From Diacronema lutheri (lineage: Eukaryota > Haptophyta > Pavlovophyceae > Pavlovales > Pavlovaceae): a stretch of DNA of 64,000 nucleotides. Numbering within the stretch: the stretch's first letter is position 1; each line of letters opens with the position of its first letter. Positions 10,601 to 20,500 of this stretch are shown piece after piece. The notes under the pieces were generated by a model. The model searched no databases. It had not been told where the DNA came from and saw only the letters and a program-made list of their open reading frames with translations. The stretch is from assembly GCA_019448385.1 (NCBI GenBank), contig JAGTXO010000003.1, forward strand, positions 124,001 through 188,000, in the 5' to 3' direction. A program made the position numbers and the translations under genes.

Positions 10601-13600
10601 GAGGGCGCGCCCTCCTCGGGGGCAGAGCTGCCGCCCGCTGCTGCCGCCGCCTCCGCCGCCGCCCAGCTGCGCGGCGCCTTCCACGAGCTGTACATCCGCG
10701 ACGCGGCTGGTGCGTGCTCTGTCCGCTCTGCTCCGCGCCTTTTCGTGCAGCGCGGGGGGCGCGCGCGAGTCGCCGCCGCCGTCACTCTCCCTTCCCCCCA
10801 CCCCCCCCCCCCCCCCTCTTTCCCCCTCTTTCCCCTCCTTTTCCCCTTTCCCCCCTTTCCCTTCTTTTGTGCGCAGGCGCCCTTTTCCCCGTGCCCGTGC
10901 GCGTCATCAACTACCCCGGCGGCGTGAACGACAACGCGGCGCAGTCGCGTCGCACCGCGCTGCAGCTGCCGTCCGTCCTCGACCCGTCCACCGACGACGA
11001 CGTGCTCACGCGCCGCTTCTTCCTCGTCGATGCGCTCTCGGGCATCCGCGCGACCTCGTCCGCGGGCAGCCTGCCCGCCATCGTGCGCTTCGCTGCGCGT
11101 GTCTCCCTGCAGCTGCGTGTCTCGGAGACCGACCCGTCGCAGATGCTGCCGCCCGTGCTCACCGTCGCCTACGCCGACGCGCGCGTCGGCGGCGACGGCT
11201 CGGCGGTGGAGACGGTGTCCGCCTCCTTCGAAGTGGCATACAGCATGGAGCTCGCACAGTATTGGAATGCGGTGACGATCCTCATCGTCAGCGCGCACGC
11301 CGCGTGCAGCGCAGCACGCACCGCCGTGCCGCACGCGCCGCCGCCGCCGCCGCCGCCGCCGCCTGCCTCGCGCGCCCCTCGCCGCCGCCGCTCGTCGCAT
11401 CGCGCGCACCGCCACGCGGCGCGCACCGCCCTCCCTGTCCCTCTCGCTGCGGTCTCCACCCCGCGCACCGCCCTCCCTGTCCCTCTCGCTGCGGTCTCCA
11501 CCCCGCGCTACCGCCACGCGGCGCGCACCGCCCTCCCTGTCCCTCTCGCTGCGGTCTCCACCCCGCGCACCGCCCTCCCTGTCCCTCTCGCTGCGGTCTC
11601 CACCCCGCGCACCGCCCTCCCTGTCCCTCTCGCTGCGGTCTCCACCCCGCGCTACCGCCACGCGGCGCGCACCGCCCTCCCTGTCCCTCTCGCTGCGGTC
11701 TCCACCCCGCGCTACCGCTACGCGGCGCGCACCGCCCTCCCTGTCCCTCTCGCTGCGGTCTCCACCCCGCGCTACCGCCACGCGGCGCGCGCACCGCCCA
11801 CCCGCCCGCGGCTGGGCGCAGGTCTTTGCGTGCGTGCTCACGTTGGTCGGCTGGCTCATCGCCTCGTTTGCGTGGATGCGGCGCAACCAGCGCGCGGTAC
11901 TCGACGGTGAGTTTGCGATCAACGCGCTGGTGCATGCAGTCAACATGTACGCGGACATCTTCTTCTGGCTCATCGTCGCCCTGTGCGCACACTGGTGTGC
12001 GCGCACGCCCAGCACGGCTGCTGCCTGCCCTCAGCGCAGCGCCTTGGCTCGCCCACGCGCCCTGTCTGCTGATTGTGCCTGCGCTGACTGTGACTGCATT
12101 GATTGTGCCTGCCCTCAGCGCAGCGCCTTGGCTCGCCCACGCGCCCTGTCTGCTGATTGTGCCTGCGCTGACTGTGACTGCATTGATTGTGCCTGCCCTC
12201 AGCGCAGCGCCTTGGCTCGCCCACGCGCCCTGTCTGCTGATTGTGCCTGCGCTGACTGTGACTACATTGATTGTGCCTGCGCTGACTGTGACTGCGGGAC
12301 TGCGATCACAATTGCGCGCATGCAGGTACGTCTTCTTCAAGGGGCAGACGGACGCCTTCCTGATGCTGCCAGACGAGGCGACGCTCGGCCCGATCAGCCT
12401 GATGCTCGCGCTTGCGCTCATGGGCAAAGCGGTCGGCGTGCTCGCGCTCGTGGTCAAGCAGAGCCGCGCGGACATCTTCTTAATCGACTGGGAGACGGCG
12501 CACGGCACGCTGGTCGGCAAGGCCGGCGAGGCTGCGGAGGAGGCGCCCATCTCGATCTGGCGCTCTATCCTCGTCGCGAACGAGCTCAACGAGCTGCAGA
12601 CCATGCGCCTCACCCGCCCTTCCCTCTCCATCATCCTCGTGCTCGCCTGCATGGTCGGTCTCGATTTTGAAAGGTCGGCGCGCCCGCCATCGCCCGCTCC
12701 CGCCCGCCCACGCCCGCTCCACCCCGCCACCGCCCGCTCCACCTCACGCCGCAGCTCTCGGCGCGCACGCGTTGCGCGGCCCCGGAGCGAGCGCGGCAAG
12801 GCAGAAAGGGGGCTGCGGTGCATGGCACGTGGGGCGGCAAGGCAGAGAGGGGGCTGCGGTGCATGGCACGTGGGGCGGCAAGGCAGAAAGGGGGCTGCGG
12901 TGCATGGCACGTGGGGCGGCAAGGCAGAGAGGGGGCTGCGGTGCATGGCACGTGGGGCGGCAAGGCAGAAAGGGGGCTGCGGTGCATGGCACGTGGGGCG
13001 GCAAGGCAGAGAGGGGGCTGCGGTGCATGGCACGTGGGGCGGCAAGGCAGAAGGGGGGCTGCGGTGCATGGCACGTGGGGCGGCAAGGCAGAGAGGGGGC
13101 TGCGGTGTGTGGCACGTGGGGCGGCAAGGCAGAAAGGGGGCTGCGGTGCATGGCACGTGGGGCGGCAAGGCAGAGAGGGGGCTGCGGTGCATGGCACGTG
13201 GGGCGGCAAGGCAGAAAGGGGGCTGCGGTGCATGGCACGTGGGGCGGCAAGGCAGAGTGGGGGCTGCGGTGTGTGGCACGTGGGGCGGCAAGGCAGAAAG
13301 GGGGCTGCGGTGCATGGCACGTGGGGCGGCAAGGCAGAAAGGGGGCTGCGGTGTGTGGCACGTGGGGCGGCAAGGCAGAAAGGGGGCTGCGGTGCATGGC
13401 ACGTGGGGCGGCAAGGCAGAAAGGGGGCTGCGGTGCATGGCACGTGGGGCGGCAAGGCAGAAAGGGGGCTGCGGTGCATGGCACGTGGGGCGGCAAGGCA
13501 GAAAGGGGGCTGCGGTGTGTGGCACGTGGGGCGGCAAGGCAGAAAGGGGGCTGCGGTGTGTGGCACGTGGGGCGGCAAGGCAGAAAGGGGGCTGCGGTGC

Positions 13601-15931
13601 ATGGCACGTGGGGCGGCAAGGCAGAAAGGGGGCTGCGGTGCATGGCACGTGGGGCGGCAAGGCAGAGAGGGGGCTGCGGTGCATGGCACGTGGGGCGGCA
13701 AGGCAGAAAGGGGGCTGCGGTGCATGGCACGTGGGGCGGCAAGGCAGAAAGGGGGCTGCGGTGCATGGCACGTGGGGCGGCAAGGCAGAAGGGGGGCTGC
13801 GGTGTGTGGCACGTGGGGCGGCAAGGCAGAAAGGGGGCTGCGGTGCATGGCACGTGGGGCGGCAAGGCAGAAAGGGGGCTGCGGTGCATGGCACGTGGGG
13901 CGGCAAGGCAGAGACGGGGCTGCGGTGTGTGGCACGTGGGGCGGCAAGGCAGAAAGGGGGCTGCGGTGCATGGCACGTGGGGCGGCAAGGCAGAAAGGGG
14001 GCTGCGGTGCATGGCACGTGGGGCGGCGCACTGCTGTGCACGCGACGCACAGTGCACGCAGCGCACAGGGGCTGGTGCTGCACATGGGCCGCTCCTTGCG
14101 CCCGGCTCGCGCCGCGCGCGAGCGGCGGCGCGTTGCGCTCGCCTGAGCGCGCACGCACCCGCGCCGCGTCCGCCTCGTCGCCACCCCTTGCGCCGTTTCA
14201 GGTTTGGCAAGGCGGTGCCGGGCGATGCGTCGGGGGACGTGAGCCGGGTGCAGACGCACACGCTGCTTCGCTTCGCCGTCGCCACATTTGTGTGGGCGGT
14301 CGTTATGTGCGGGCAGGCTGCTCTGCTCAAGCTCATCTACATCCCGTACGTCGAGGACAAGGTGACGCGCCGCGCGGCGGTCGCGCCCGCAGCCGCACGC
14401 GTCGCCCTCGCACGCATCGCCACCGCCACGGCCAACGCCACGGCCGCAGCTACGGCCACCGCCACGGCCAAAGCCACGGCCAACGCCACGGCCAACGCCA
14501 CGGCCGCAGCGCGCAGCCACTGCGCGAAAGGGCGTGCCAGCGCGCAGCGCCGCCGCGCGGACGGCGTGGGTCGGCAGCGCTGCGCCGGCGCTCGCCCCGC
14601 CCTCGTCGCCACCCGCCGTCCCCTCACCGCCCGCCCCGCCCTCGCCGCCACCCGCCGTCCCCTCACCGCCCGCTCCGCCCTCGCCGCCACCCGCCGTCCC
14701 CTCACCGCCCGCCCCGCCCTCGCCGCCACCCGCCGTCCCCTCACCGCCCGCTCCGCCCTCGCCGCCACCCGCCGTCCCCTCACCGCTCGCCCCGCCCTCG
14801 CCGCCACCCGCCGCCCGCCGCCGCACGGCGTGGGTGCGCGCAGGTGGGCCAGCTCGTCGACCTGCTCTCCGTGGCGAATATCTCTGTCCTGATGCTGCCA
14901 GAGCCCATGTGCGGTTACTACCTGCACGGCCGCTCAGTGCACGCGCACGCGGACACAGACATGCTCGAGCTCAACAGGCAGCTGCGCGCAGAGGAGGATG
15001 GCCTCTCCAGCCAGCGCGGCCTCTCAGCCGCGAGTGACGTGCAGACATTTCAGGTGAGACGCGCGCCAGTTGCGCTGCGGCATGAGCGACGGCGTGCGCT
15101 CGCCCGCGGGGCCGTTCGCGCCCCGTTCTCACCGCCCACGCGCGCGCCGCTTCCCTCGCCCCCTCCCCCGCCACCGCCCTCGCCTCCCCACCCCGCCTGC
15201 CAGGTGCACCTCACGCCGCGCATGCGCGAGCTCTACGACCACAAGTTCCTCTACGCCGCCCTCGCGCAGGCCGCGCCAAACGTGCGCGCTCGCGCACGCG
15301 CACGCGCGGCGCGGCGCGGCGTGCGCGCGCACACTGCCACGCGCGCCGCGCGCTCGGCCCGCGCGTGCCGCGCTCACGCACCGCACCGCGACGCGGCGCG
15401 CGTGCGCGCGCGCAGGCGAACGGCCCGGACGCGCCCGTGCGCCGGCGCATGCGCGGCGCGAGCGGCGCGGCGAACGTGCCACTGACCGGCATCTCGATCG
15501 AGCGCGCGCGCCGCGCGGGCGATGGCTTCCGCTCCAACCCCGAGGGCGCCGTCGCGCGGTACGTCGAGATGAACAGCCTGCTGCGCGAGTTTATCGACGG
15601 CACGCTCGCGGGCCACGAGTTCTCAATCCGCGAGAAGACATACTTCGAGAGGCTTCTGAGGCTGCCGCCCGATATGAGCTTTGCGCGCGACTCAATCTTC
15701 CTCTTCGACTCGAGCGGCGCGTGGACGCGCGCGATGCTCTACGGCCACGAGTACGACCTGGTGCTGCTCGAGGTGCTCGTGTACACCGTCGTGGACTGGT
15801 CGCTCCGCTCGTCCTTCCTCGCGGGCGCGATCGCCTACCTGACGTGGCTGGCGGTCGAGCGGCTGCGCGCATACCTCGGCCAGAGCAATCTCGCCAAGAA
15901 GACGCTCATAGATGACCGCTTCCTCATCTGA
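7622..15931 (+). CDS. TMEM67: Meckelin (TMEM67/MKS3), ciliary transition-zone receptor-like protein
   Basis: Meckelin sits in the transition zone of cilia and flagella and gates protein entry. Thirteen exons fit: 7622-8157, 8613-8751, 9151-9296, 9421-9589, 10014-10354, 10504-10709, 10877-11286, 11822-11994, 12326-12673, 14202-14361, 14844-15053, 15204-15281 and 15416-15931. They total 3432 bp in one frame, 1143 aa (human about 995). Seen: an N-terminal signal peptide; a Cys-rich ectodomain (CTGCPSGQRPHPSGFACEC, CACPAG repeats); membrane helices near TILIV, FACVLTLVGWLIASFAW and later; the family motifs DIFLIDWE and YYLHGRSVHAHADT; and a C-terminus ending NLAKKTLIDDRFLI, like the vertebrate protein. 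The 9296/9421 junction is the least certain. Many introns hold a private minisatellite. The gene shows that the organism builds a flagellum. Confidence 0.94.
8340..8605. repeat. C-rich minisatellite in meckelin intron 1
   Basis: Imperfect repeats of CCCCTGCCCCCGCC type, with CTGCTCCCGCC variants, fill most of the intron up to its acceptor at 8612. Confidence 0.85.
8765..9125. repeat. Short tandem repeats in meckelin intron 2
   Basis: A CCCGCAG/CCTGCAG 7-mer array covers about 8768-8940. A CGTCACGT-type array (TCACGTCACGTCACGTGACG) lies at about 9064-9122, just before the acceptor. Confidence 0.85.
9690..9985. repeat. Pyrimidine minisatellite in meckelin intron 4
   Basis: Repeats of CTTTCCCTCCCGCCCCTTCC with variable CCCTT padding, about eight copies, fill the intron between 9590 and 10013. 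Confidence 0.9.
11411..11795. repeat. 42/57-bp minisatellite in meckelin intron 7
   Basis: Seven copies of a 42-bp unit containing CTCCCTGTCCCTCTCGCTGC. Some are lengthened to about 57-60 bp by a GCTACCGCCACGCG spacer. The array lies wholly in the intron 11287-11821. Confidence 0.92.
12028..12290. repeat. 84-bp tandem repeat in meckelin intron 8
   Basis: Three near-identical 84-bp units, starting at about 12028, 12112 and 12196, each with GCGCAGCGCCTTGGCTCGCC; the last is partial. The unit is a multiple of three, so the array stays open in frame, but it lies inside the intron 11995-12325. Confidence 0.92.
12796..14025. repeat. 41-bp minisatellite, 30 copies, in meckelin intron 9
   Basis: Thirty head-to-tail copies of a 41-bp unit that begins GCAAGGCAGAAAGGGGGCTG and ends ATGGCACGTGGGGCG (1230 bp, exactly 30 x 41). 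Variation is nearly confined to two places: AAA/AGA in the purine run and GCATGG/GTGTGG later. 41 is not a multiple of three, so every frame cycles through all phases without a stop and large false open frames appear on both strands. Confidence 0.97.
14595..14815. repeat. 39-bp minisatellite in meckelin intron 10
   Basis: About five copies of a 39-bp unit with GCCACCCGCCGTCCCCTCAC in the intron 14362-14843. It is preceded at 14400-14510 by GCCACGGCCAAC-type 6- to 12-bp repeats. Confidence 0.9.
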
Positions 15932-16044
15932 GCCTGCGTGACGATCTCACGGTCAACAGTCTCGCCCGACTGCACGAGTGACGACTGACGAGACCCTCCT
16001 GACTTGACGAGAGAGCCTGACTGACGTCGCCATTTCGCGGCGCG

Positions 16045-17295
16045 ATGTGGAAACGTCACGCGGGAATTGTGCTCCTCCTCGCGAGCGCGGCCTCGGGGCG
16101 CGCGGCGCCGCGCGCGGCCGCACCGCGCGTCGTGCGCGCCCGCCACGTGCCGCGCCGCGCGCTGCAAGGCCGATGCGACGCCCGCCTCGCCGCTCCACCG
16201 GACGGCGTGCGCGCCATCCCGCCGGTCGGCTCGGCGGCGCGGCTGCGCGGCCGCGCGGCGCTGCTCACGTCGGCGTTCCTCTTCGGCTCGAACACGCCAG
16301 TGGTCAAGGCCGTGTACATGCGCCCGGGCGCGCCCAGCGCCGCCGCGTTCGCCGCCGCGCGCGGCGTGCTCATCGCGCTGCCGCTGCTGCCCGCGCTGCT
16401 CGCCGCGCGCACGCCGGCCGGCGCGCGCGGGCTCACGCGGCCGTGCCTCCTCGCGGCGGCGGAGCTGGCGGTGTACGCGTTCGCGCTGAACGCGCTCGTC
16501 TTTATCGGCCTCGCCGACGGCGGCTCTGCCACCAAGGCCGCCTTCCTCCTCCAGGCCGCCGTCGTCTTCACGCCGTGCATCCTCGCGCTCACGGCGCAGC
16601 CCGTGCGGCCGCGCGTGTGGCTCGGCTCGGTGATCGCGTTGTTCGGTGTGCTGCTGCTCGCGACGGACGTGTCGGCGGGCGGCGCCGACGGCGCCAGCAG
16701 CGCCGCCGCCGGCCTCGCCGGCGCGGGTGGCGCGCTGACCGACGCCGCTGGCGCGATCGAGGCGCTCGGCGCGCTCGGCGTGTGCCCAGCGGACACGCTC
16801 TTCCTCGGTGCCGCGCTGGCGTGGTCGCTCACCATCTGCCGGCAGGGCTCGTTCGCGACGAGCGCCGAGCTCTCGTCGCGCGTTGTCGAGATCCAGGCCG
16901 CGAAGAACGTGGCGCTCGCCGCGCTGCTCTTCTGCTGGTTTGGCGCCGAGGCCGGCACGGCGAGCGGCAGCATCGCGGCGCAGTGGCCGGGGCTGGCGGA
17001 CGACCAGGGCGCGTGGCTACTTGTCGGCTGCTCGGCGCTCGGCTGCGAGCTGCTCGGTGACCTGCTGCAGGCGCTCGGCGCCAAGGGCATGCCCGCGACC
17101 GAGGCGAACGTGCTCCTCAGCTCCGAGCCGCTCTGGGCCGCACTTCTCACCTCCGCCATGCTGCACGAGCGGCTGACGGCGACGGAATGGGCGGGCGGCG
17201 CTGTGCTCGTGCTCGCCGGCGTGATCGCGACGACGGGCGGCGCGAGCGGCGCGGGCGGCGGGCGGGACGGAAACGGCGACGCGGGCGTGAGGTAG
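16045..17295 (+). CDS. EamA/DMT-superfamily transporter, possibly plastid-targeted
   Basis: Intronless, 416 aa. Drug/metabolite transporter fold with about ten hydrophobic helices in two EamA halves. The first half starts at LLTSAFLFGSNTPVVKAVY (near residue 73) and the second at ADTLFLGAALAWSLTICRQ; the end is WAGGAVLVLAGVIATTG. The first 70 residues are a hydrophobic leader (HAGIVLLLASAASG) followed by an Ala/Arg-rich stretch without acidic residues, compatible with a signal plus transit peptide. The substrate cannot be read from the sequence; plastid members of this superfamily move sugar phosphates or amino acids, but no triose-phosphate-translocator signature is seen. Confidence 0.75.
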   Translation: MWKRHAGIVLLLASAASGRAAPRAAAPRVVRARHVPRRALQGRCDARLAAPPDGVRAIPPVGSAARLRGRAALLTSAFLFGSNTPVVKAVYMRPGAPSAAAFAAARGVLIALPLLPALLAARTPAGARGLTRPCLLAAAELAVYAFALNALVFIGLADGGSATKAAFLLQAAVVFTPCILALTAQPVRPRVWLGSVIALFGVLLLATDVSAGGADGASSAAAGLAGAGGALTDAAGAIEALGALGVCPADTLFLGAALAWSLTICRQGSFATSAELSSRVVEIQAAKNVALAALLFCWFGAEAGTASGSIAAQWPGLADDQGAWLLVGCSALGCELLGDLLQALGAKGMPATEANVLLSSEPLWAALLTSAMLHERLTATEWAGGAVLVLAGVIATTGGASGAGGGRDGNGDAGVR

Positions 17296-17502
17296 CGCCG
17301 TAGGAGGCACCGAGGGTACGTCGTGCAGCTGCGTGCGCAGCCCGCCGGCCCTCACGCTCGAGCGCGCTCCAGCCTCCAAGGCACGCGGGTGCGGCAAACT
17401 GGGGTACCACTACCCCGCTGTCCTACCCGTTAGTACTATGGGAGTGGTTCAGCTGCACAGTGTCGACGCCCAACAAATTAAAATCGGCGAGCAGCGCGCA
17501 TC

Positions 17503-20500
17503 ATGTCCGCCGGTCCGCCCGGCGCGGTGGACGCGCCGAAAGGAGGCGACGGCGCGATGGCTGCGGCGCTCATCGGCACAGAGCGTGCGCAGGCCTACGT
17601 GCATCGCCACACCTTTGCCCCGCCCAAGCCGCCGAGCCCGAGCCGCATTCCGCCCGCGTGCGACGGCGCGCGCGCGGCCGCCGCCGCTGGCCTGCGCATG
17701 CCGCCGCCGCCGCAGCTCGTGTGGCACGACGAGGGCCACGGCGGCCACGCGGCGCACGGCGGCGAGGAGTGCATCGCGTCGGATCCGCGCGCGCTCGGCA
17801 GCGCTTGCGGCGACTGGGCAGCCGATGCCGGCGTCGCCATGCCGCCGTGCGCGCACACAGCGCGGCAGCTTTGGGCGGCGCCGCCCGGCGGCCTTGCACG
17901 TGGCGCGGCGCCGTCCCACCCGGCGGGTGGTGCTGCGTTGCTACGCGAGACGGACGTGACGACGGCGGCGGCATCGCACATCGCGTTGGCAGCGGTCGCA
18001 TCGCGCGCCGTCGTCTCCCGCCCGGCGTACCCGCAGCGCCTCCCGCCGCACGCCGCCGCCACGCCGCCGGCGCACGGCGCGCCGCCGGCCGGCGGCAGCA
18101 GCAGCCGCGCCGATGAGAGCGCCGGTGGGCTCGATGGGCTCCGCAGGCAGTGGGGGCCGCTGCCAAGCGCAACGCCGCCCTTGTCGCCTCCTCCACCTCT
18201 GGCGACGGGCAAGCGGCGGGCGCCGCCGCCATCGCACGAGCCCCAACGGTCGGCGCCGGGCGAGGGCAAGAAGCACAAGGGGGCGCACGGCGTGGCAGCT
18301 CGGACGGGCGCGCCGCCGCATGCGCGGCATGCTGCGCCGACCGGCGCGCAACCGCAACCGCCGCCGCCCGACGCGCTGTCGCTGCATGGGATCGTAGCCT
18401 CACAGCCGCCACCCACAGCGCCACCCCGCGGCACAGTCGCTCTTGCCGACGCAGCGCGCGTACGCTCCTTCCCGACGGGCGCTCCCATCGGCGCGCCGTA
18501 CCACCTGCCGTCATCCGGCATCTTCGCCGAGTACGCCATCCCGGACCTGCCGCAAACACATTTGAAGACTTTCCGACCGCACCAGAGCCCGCGTCCGTTC
18601 TACTCGCTCGGCGGCGTCAGGTGCGTCGTGCACCTTGAATCGCTCGACGAGCTCGAGCGCGCCGTGCGCGATTTGCTCGCGATGCGTGCGCGCAAGCTCT
18701 CCGCCGACGGTCAGGCGGCCGGCGACGCCGGCGTGAGCGGCGGTGTGGACGGGTGCGCGGGCGTGGGCGGCGGCGCGTGCGGTGGCGCGCGCGCCGCGGG
18801 CGCCGCCAAGGCGTGCGAGCTGGCGGTGCTGCAGCTGCTCGACGAGTTGCGGCCGATCACCTTGTTCGAGTCGAGCGCCGCCAAGAGCGTGCGCAACGCG
18901 GCGCACGGCGAGCGCGGCTTCTGCGCCCTCACCCTTCTCGCGTCGTCGCAGCCGGCGCAGCAGGAGCTCAAGGAGCGCGTGCACCACGAGTTCATCCTCG
19001 CGATGCTCCTCTCGCTGCGCAGCCCGGAGAACGGCCTCGCGGTGAGCATTCGGCTGAGAGACATCACCGGCGCGAGCAATTCGACACGCAACGCCTTCGC
19101 CTGGCACGTGCGCGCGTCGACGCGCAAGCAGTTGCGCGCGCCTGACGAGTTCCGCGCGAGCCGTGTCGCGCAAGCGGCACACATGACGATTGCGCTGCAC
19201 GCGGCGGAGGCCAAGCGCAAGCGGCACGCGCGCATTGAGAGCGGTGAGGCCTTGAGCAAGAGCAGGCGCGCGGCCGCCGCTACCGCCGCTGCCGCCGCCG
19301 CCGCCGCTGCCGCCGCCGCCAACGCCACCGCCGCAGGCGTAGCGATTACTGCCACCGCCGCGCTGGCCTCGGCGGTGGTGGCTGCGCCAGCCGCAGCCTC
19401 GGCGGCCGTTGCGACCACGCATGCCGCCGCCGCACAGCGCGGCGCACCGACCACGCCGCCATGCGCATCGAGGGCGCAAGGCAAGGCCGGGTGCTCCGTT
19501 GCCGCCACGTGCGCGCCGGCCGCACGTGCGGCGGCGCCATGGCCGCCGCGCGGAGCCAAGTGCGCGGACGGCGATGGCCCCGCGGCGGCTGCGCCGACGG
19601 CGGCTGCGGCGGCTGCGCGCGCAAAGGCGAGCGGCGGCGAGGCCGCACGAGGGGTCGTACGAGGGTTCACACGAGCACGCACGGACGGCAGCGGATGCGC
19701 CGACGACGGCGCTCCGCCCTCGCCTCCGCAGTTCGACCAGCTTGGCGCCGCGGCTCGCCCGCCGCCGCCATTGCCGGGCGCGCCGACGCCGCCATGGCCT
19801 CCGCTCGCACCACCGCCGGCGACGCCGCCGTCGTCGCCGCGCTCGCCCCCGTTCGACGCGCCGCCGCGCGCGCGCGCGCCCGGCGACATGGGCTTGGCTG
19901 ACGCGGCGACGCCTCCGCCCACACGCGCCGAGCTCGCCGAGCTGCGCGCGTTCGGAGCGCCGTGTGCGCCCGACCCTTTCCAGCTGCGCGCGATGCGGCT
20001 GCTGCGACGCGGCGCGTCCGCCGTCCTCGTCTGCGCACCCACGTCCGCGGGCAAGTCGCTCGTCGGCGAGTACGCGCTGTGGCGTGCGCTGCGCTCAGGC
20101 GGGCGTGCAGTGTACACGTCTCCGATCAAGGCCCTCTCCAACCAAAAGCGCGCGCCGCGCCGCCGCGCGCCACGCGCCCGCCAGCGACGCGGCGCGTCTC
20201 AAGTCGGCGCGCACGCCGCACCTCGCGCCTCGCGCGCACACAGGTACCGCGAGCTGCACGAGCGGTTTGGCGCGGGCAAGGTCGGCCTCGTGACGGGTGA
20301 GACGGCGCTCAACCCGGCCGCGCCCATCCTCGTCGCGACGGCGGAGGTGTTGCGCCTCGCGCTCGTCGCGCCCGCTCCCGAGCTGGCGAGCAGCCTTGTC
20401 GCTGTCGTGCTCGACGAGGCGCACTACCTCGCCGACCGCGCGCGCGGCTACGTGTGGGAGGAGACAGTCCGGCTGCTGTCCGGTAGCACGCAGCTTGTGC

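Noticed and set aside
12796-14025. CRISPR-like array because of regular spacing
   Set aside because: The 41-bp units are contiguous, with no unique spacers, and the gene is eukaryotic. It is a minisatellite.
10008-15485. Very long open frames on both strands through 10.0-15.5 kb (for example 1825 codons plus, 956 and 731 codons minus)
   Set aside because: They run through meckelin introns and the 41-bp, 42-bp and 39-bp arrays. The stop-free repeats explain the length; the meckelin exon set accounts for the real coding sequence.
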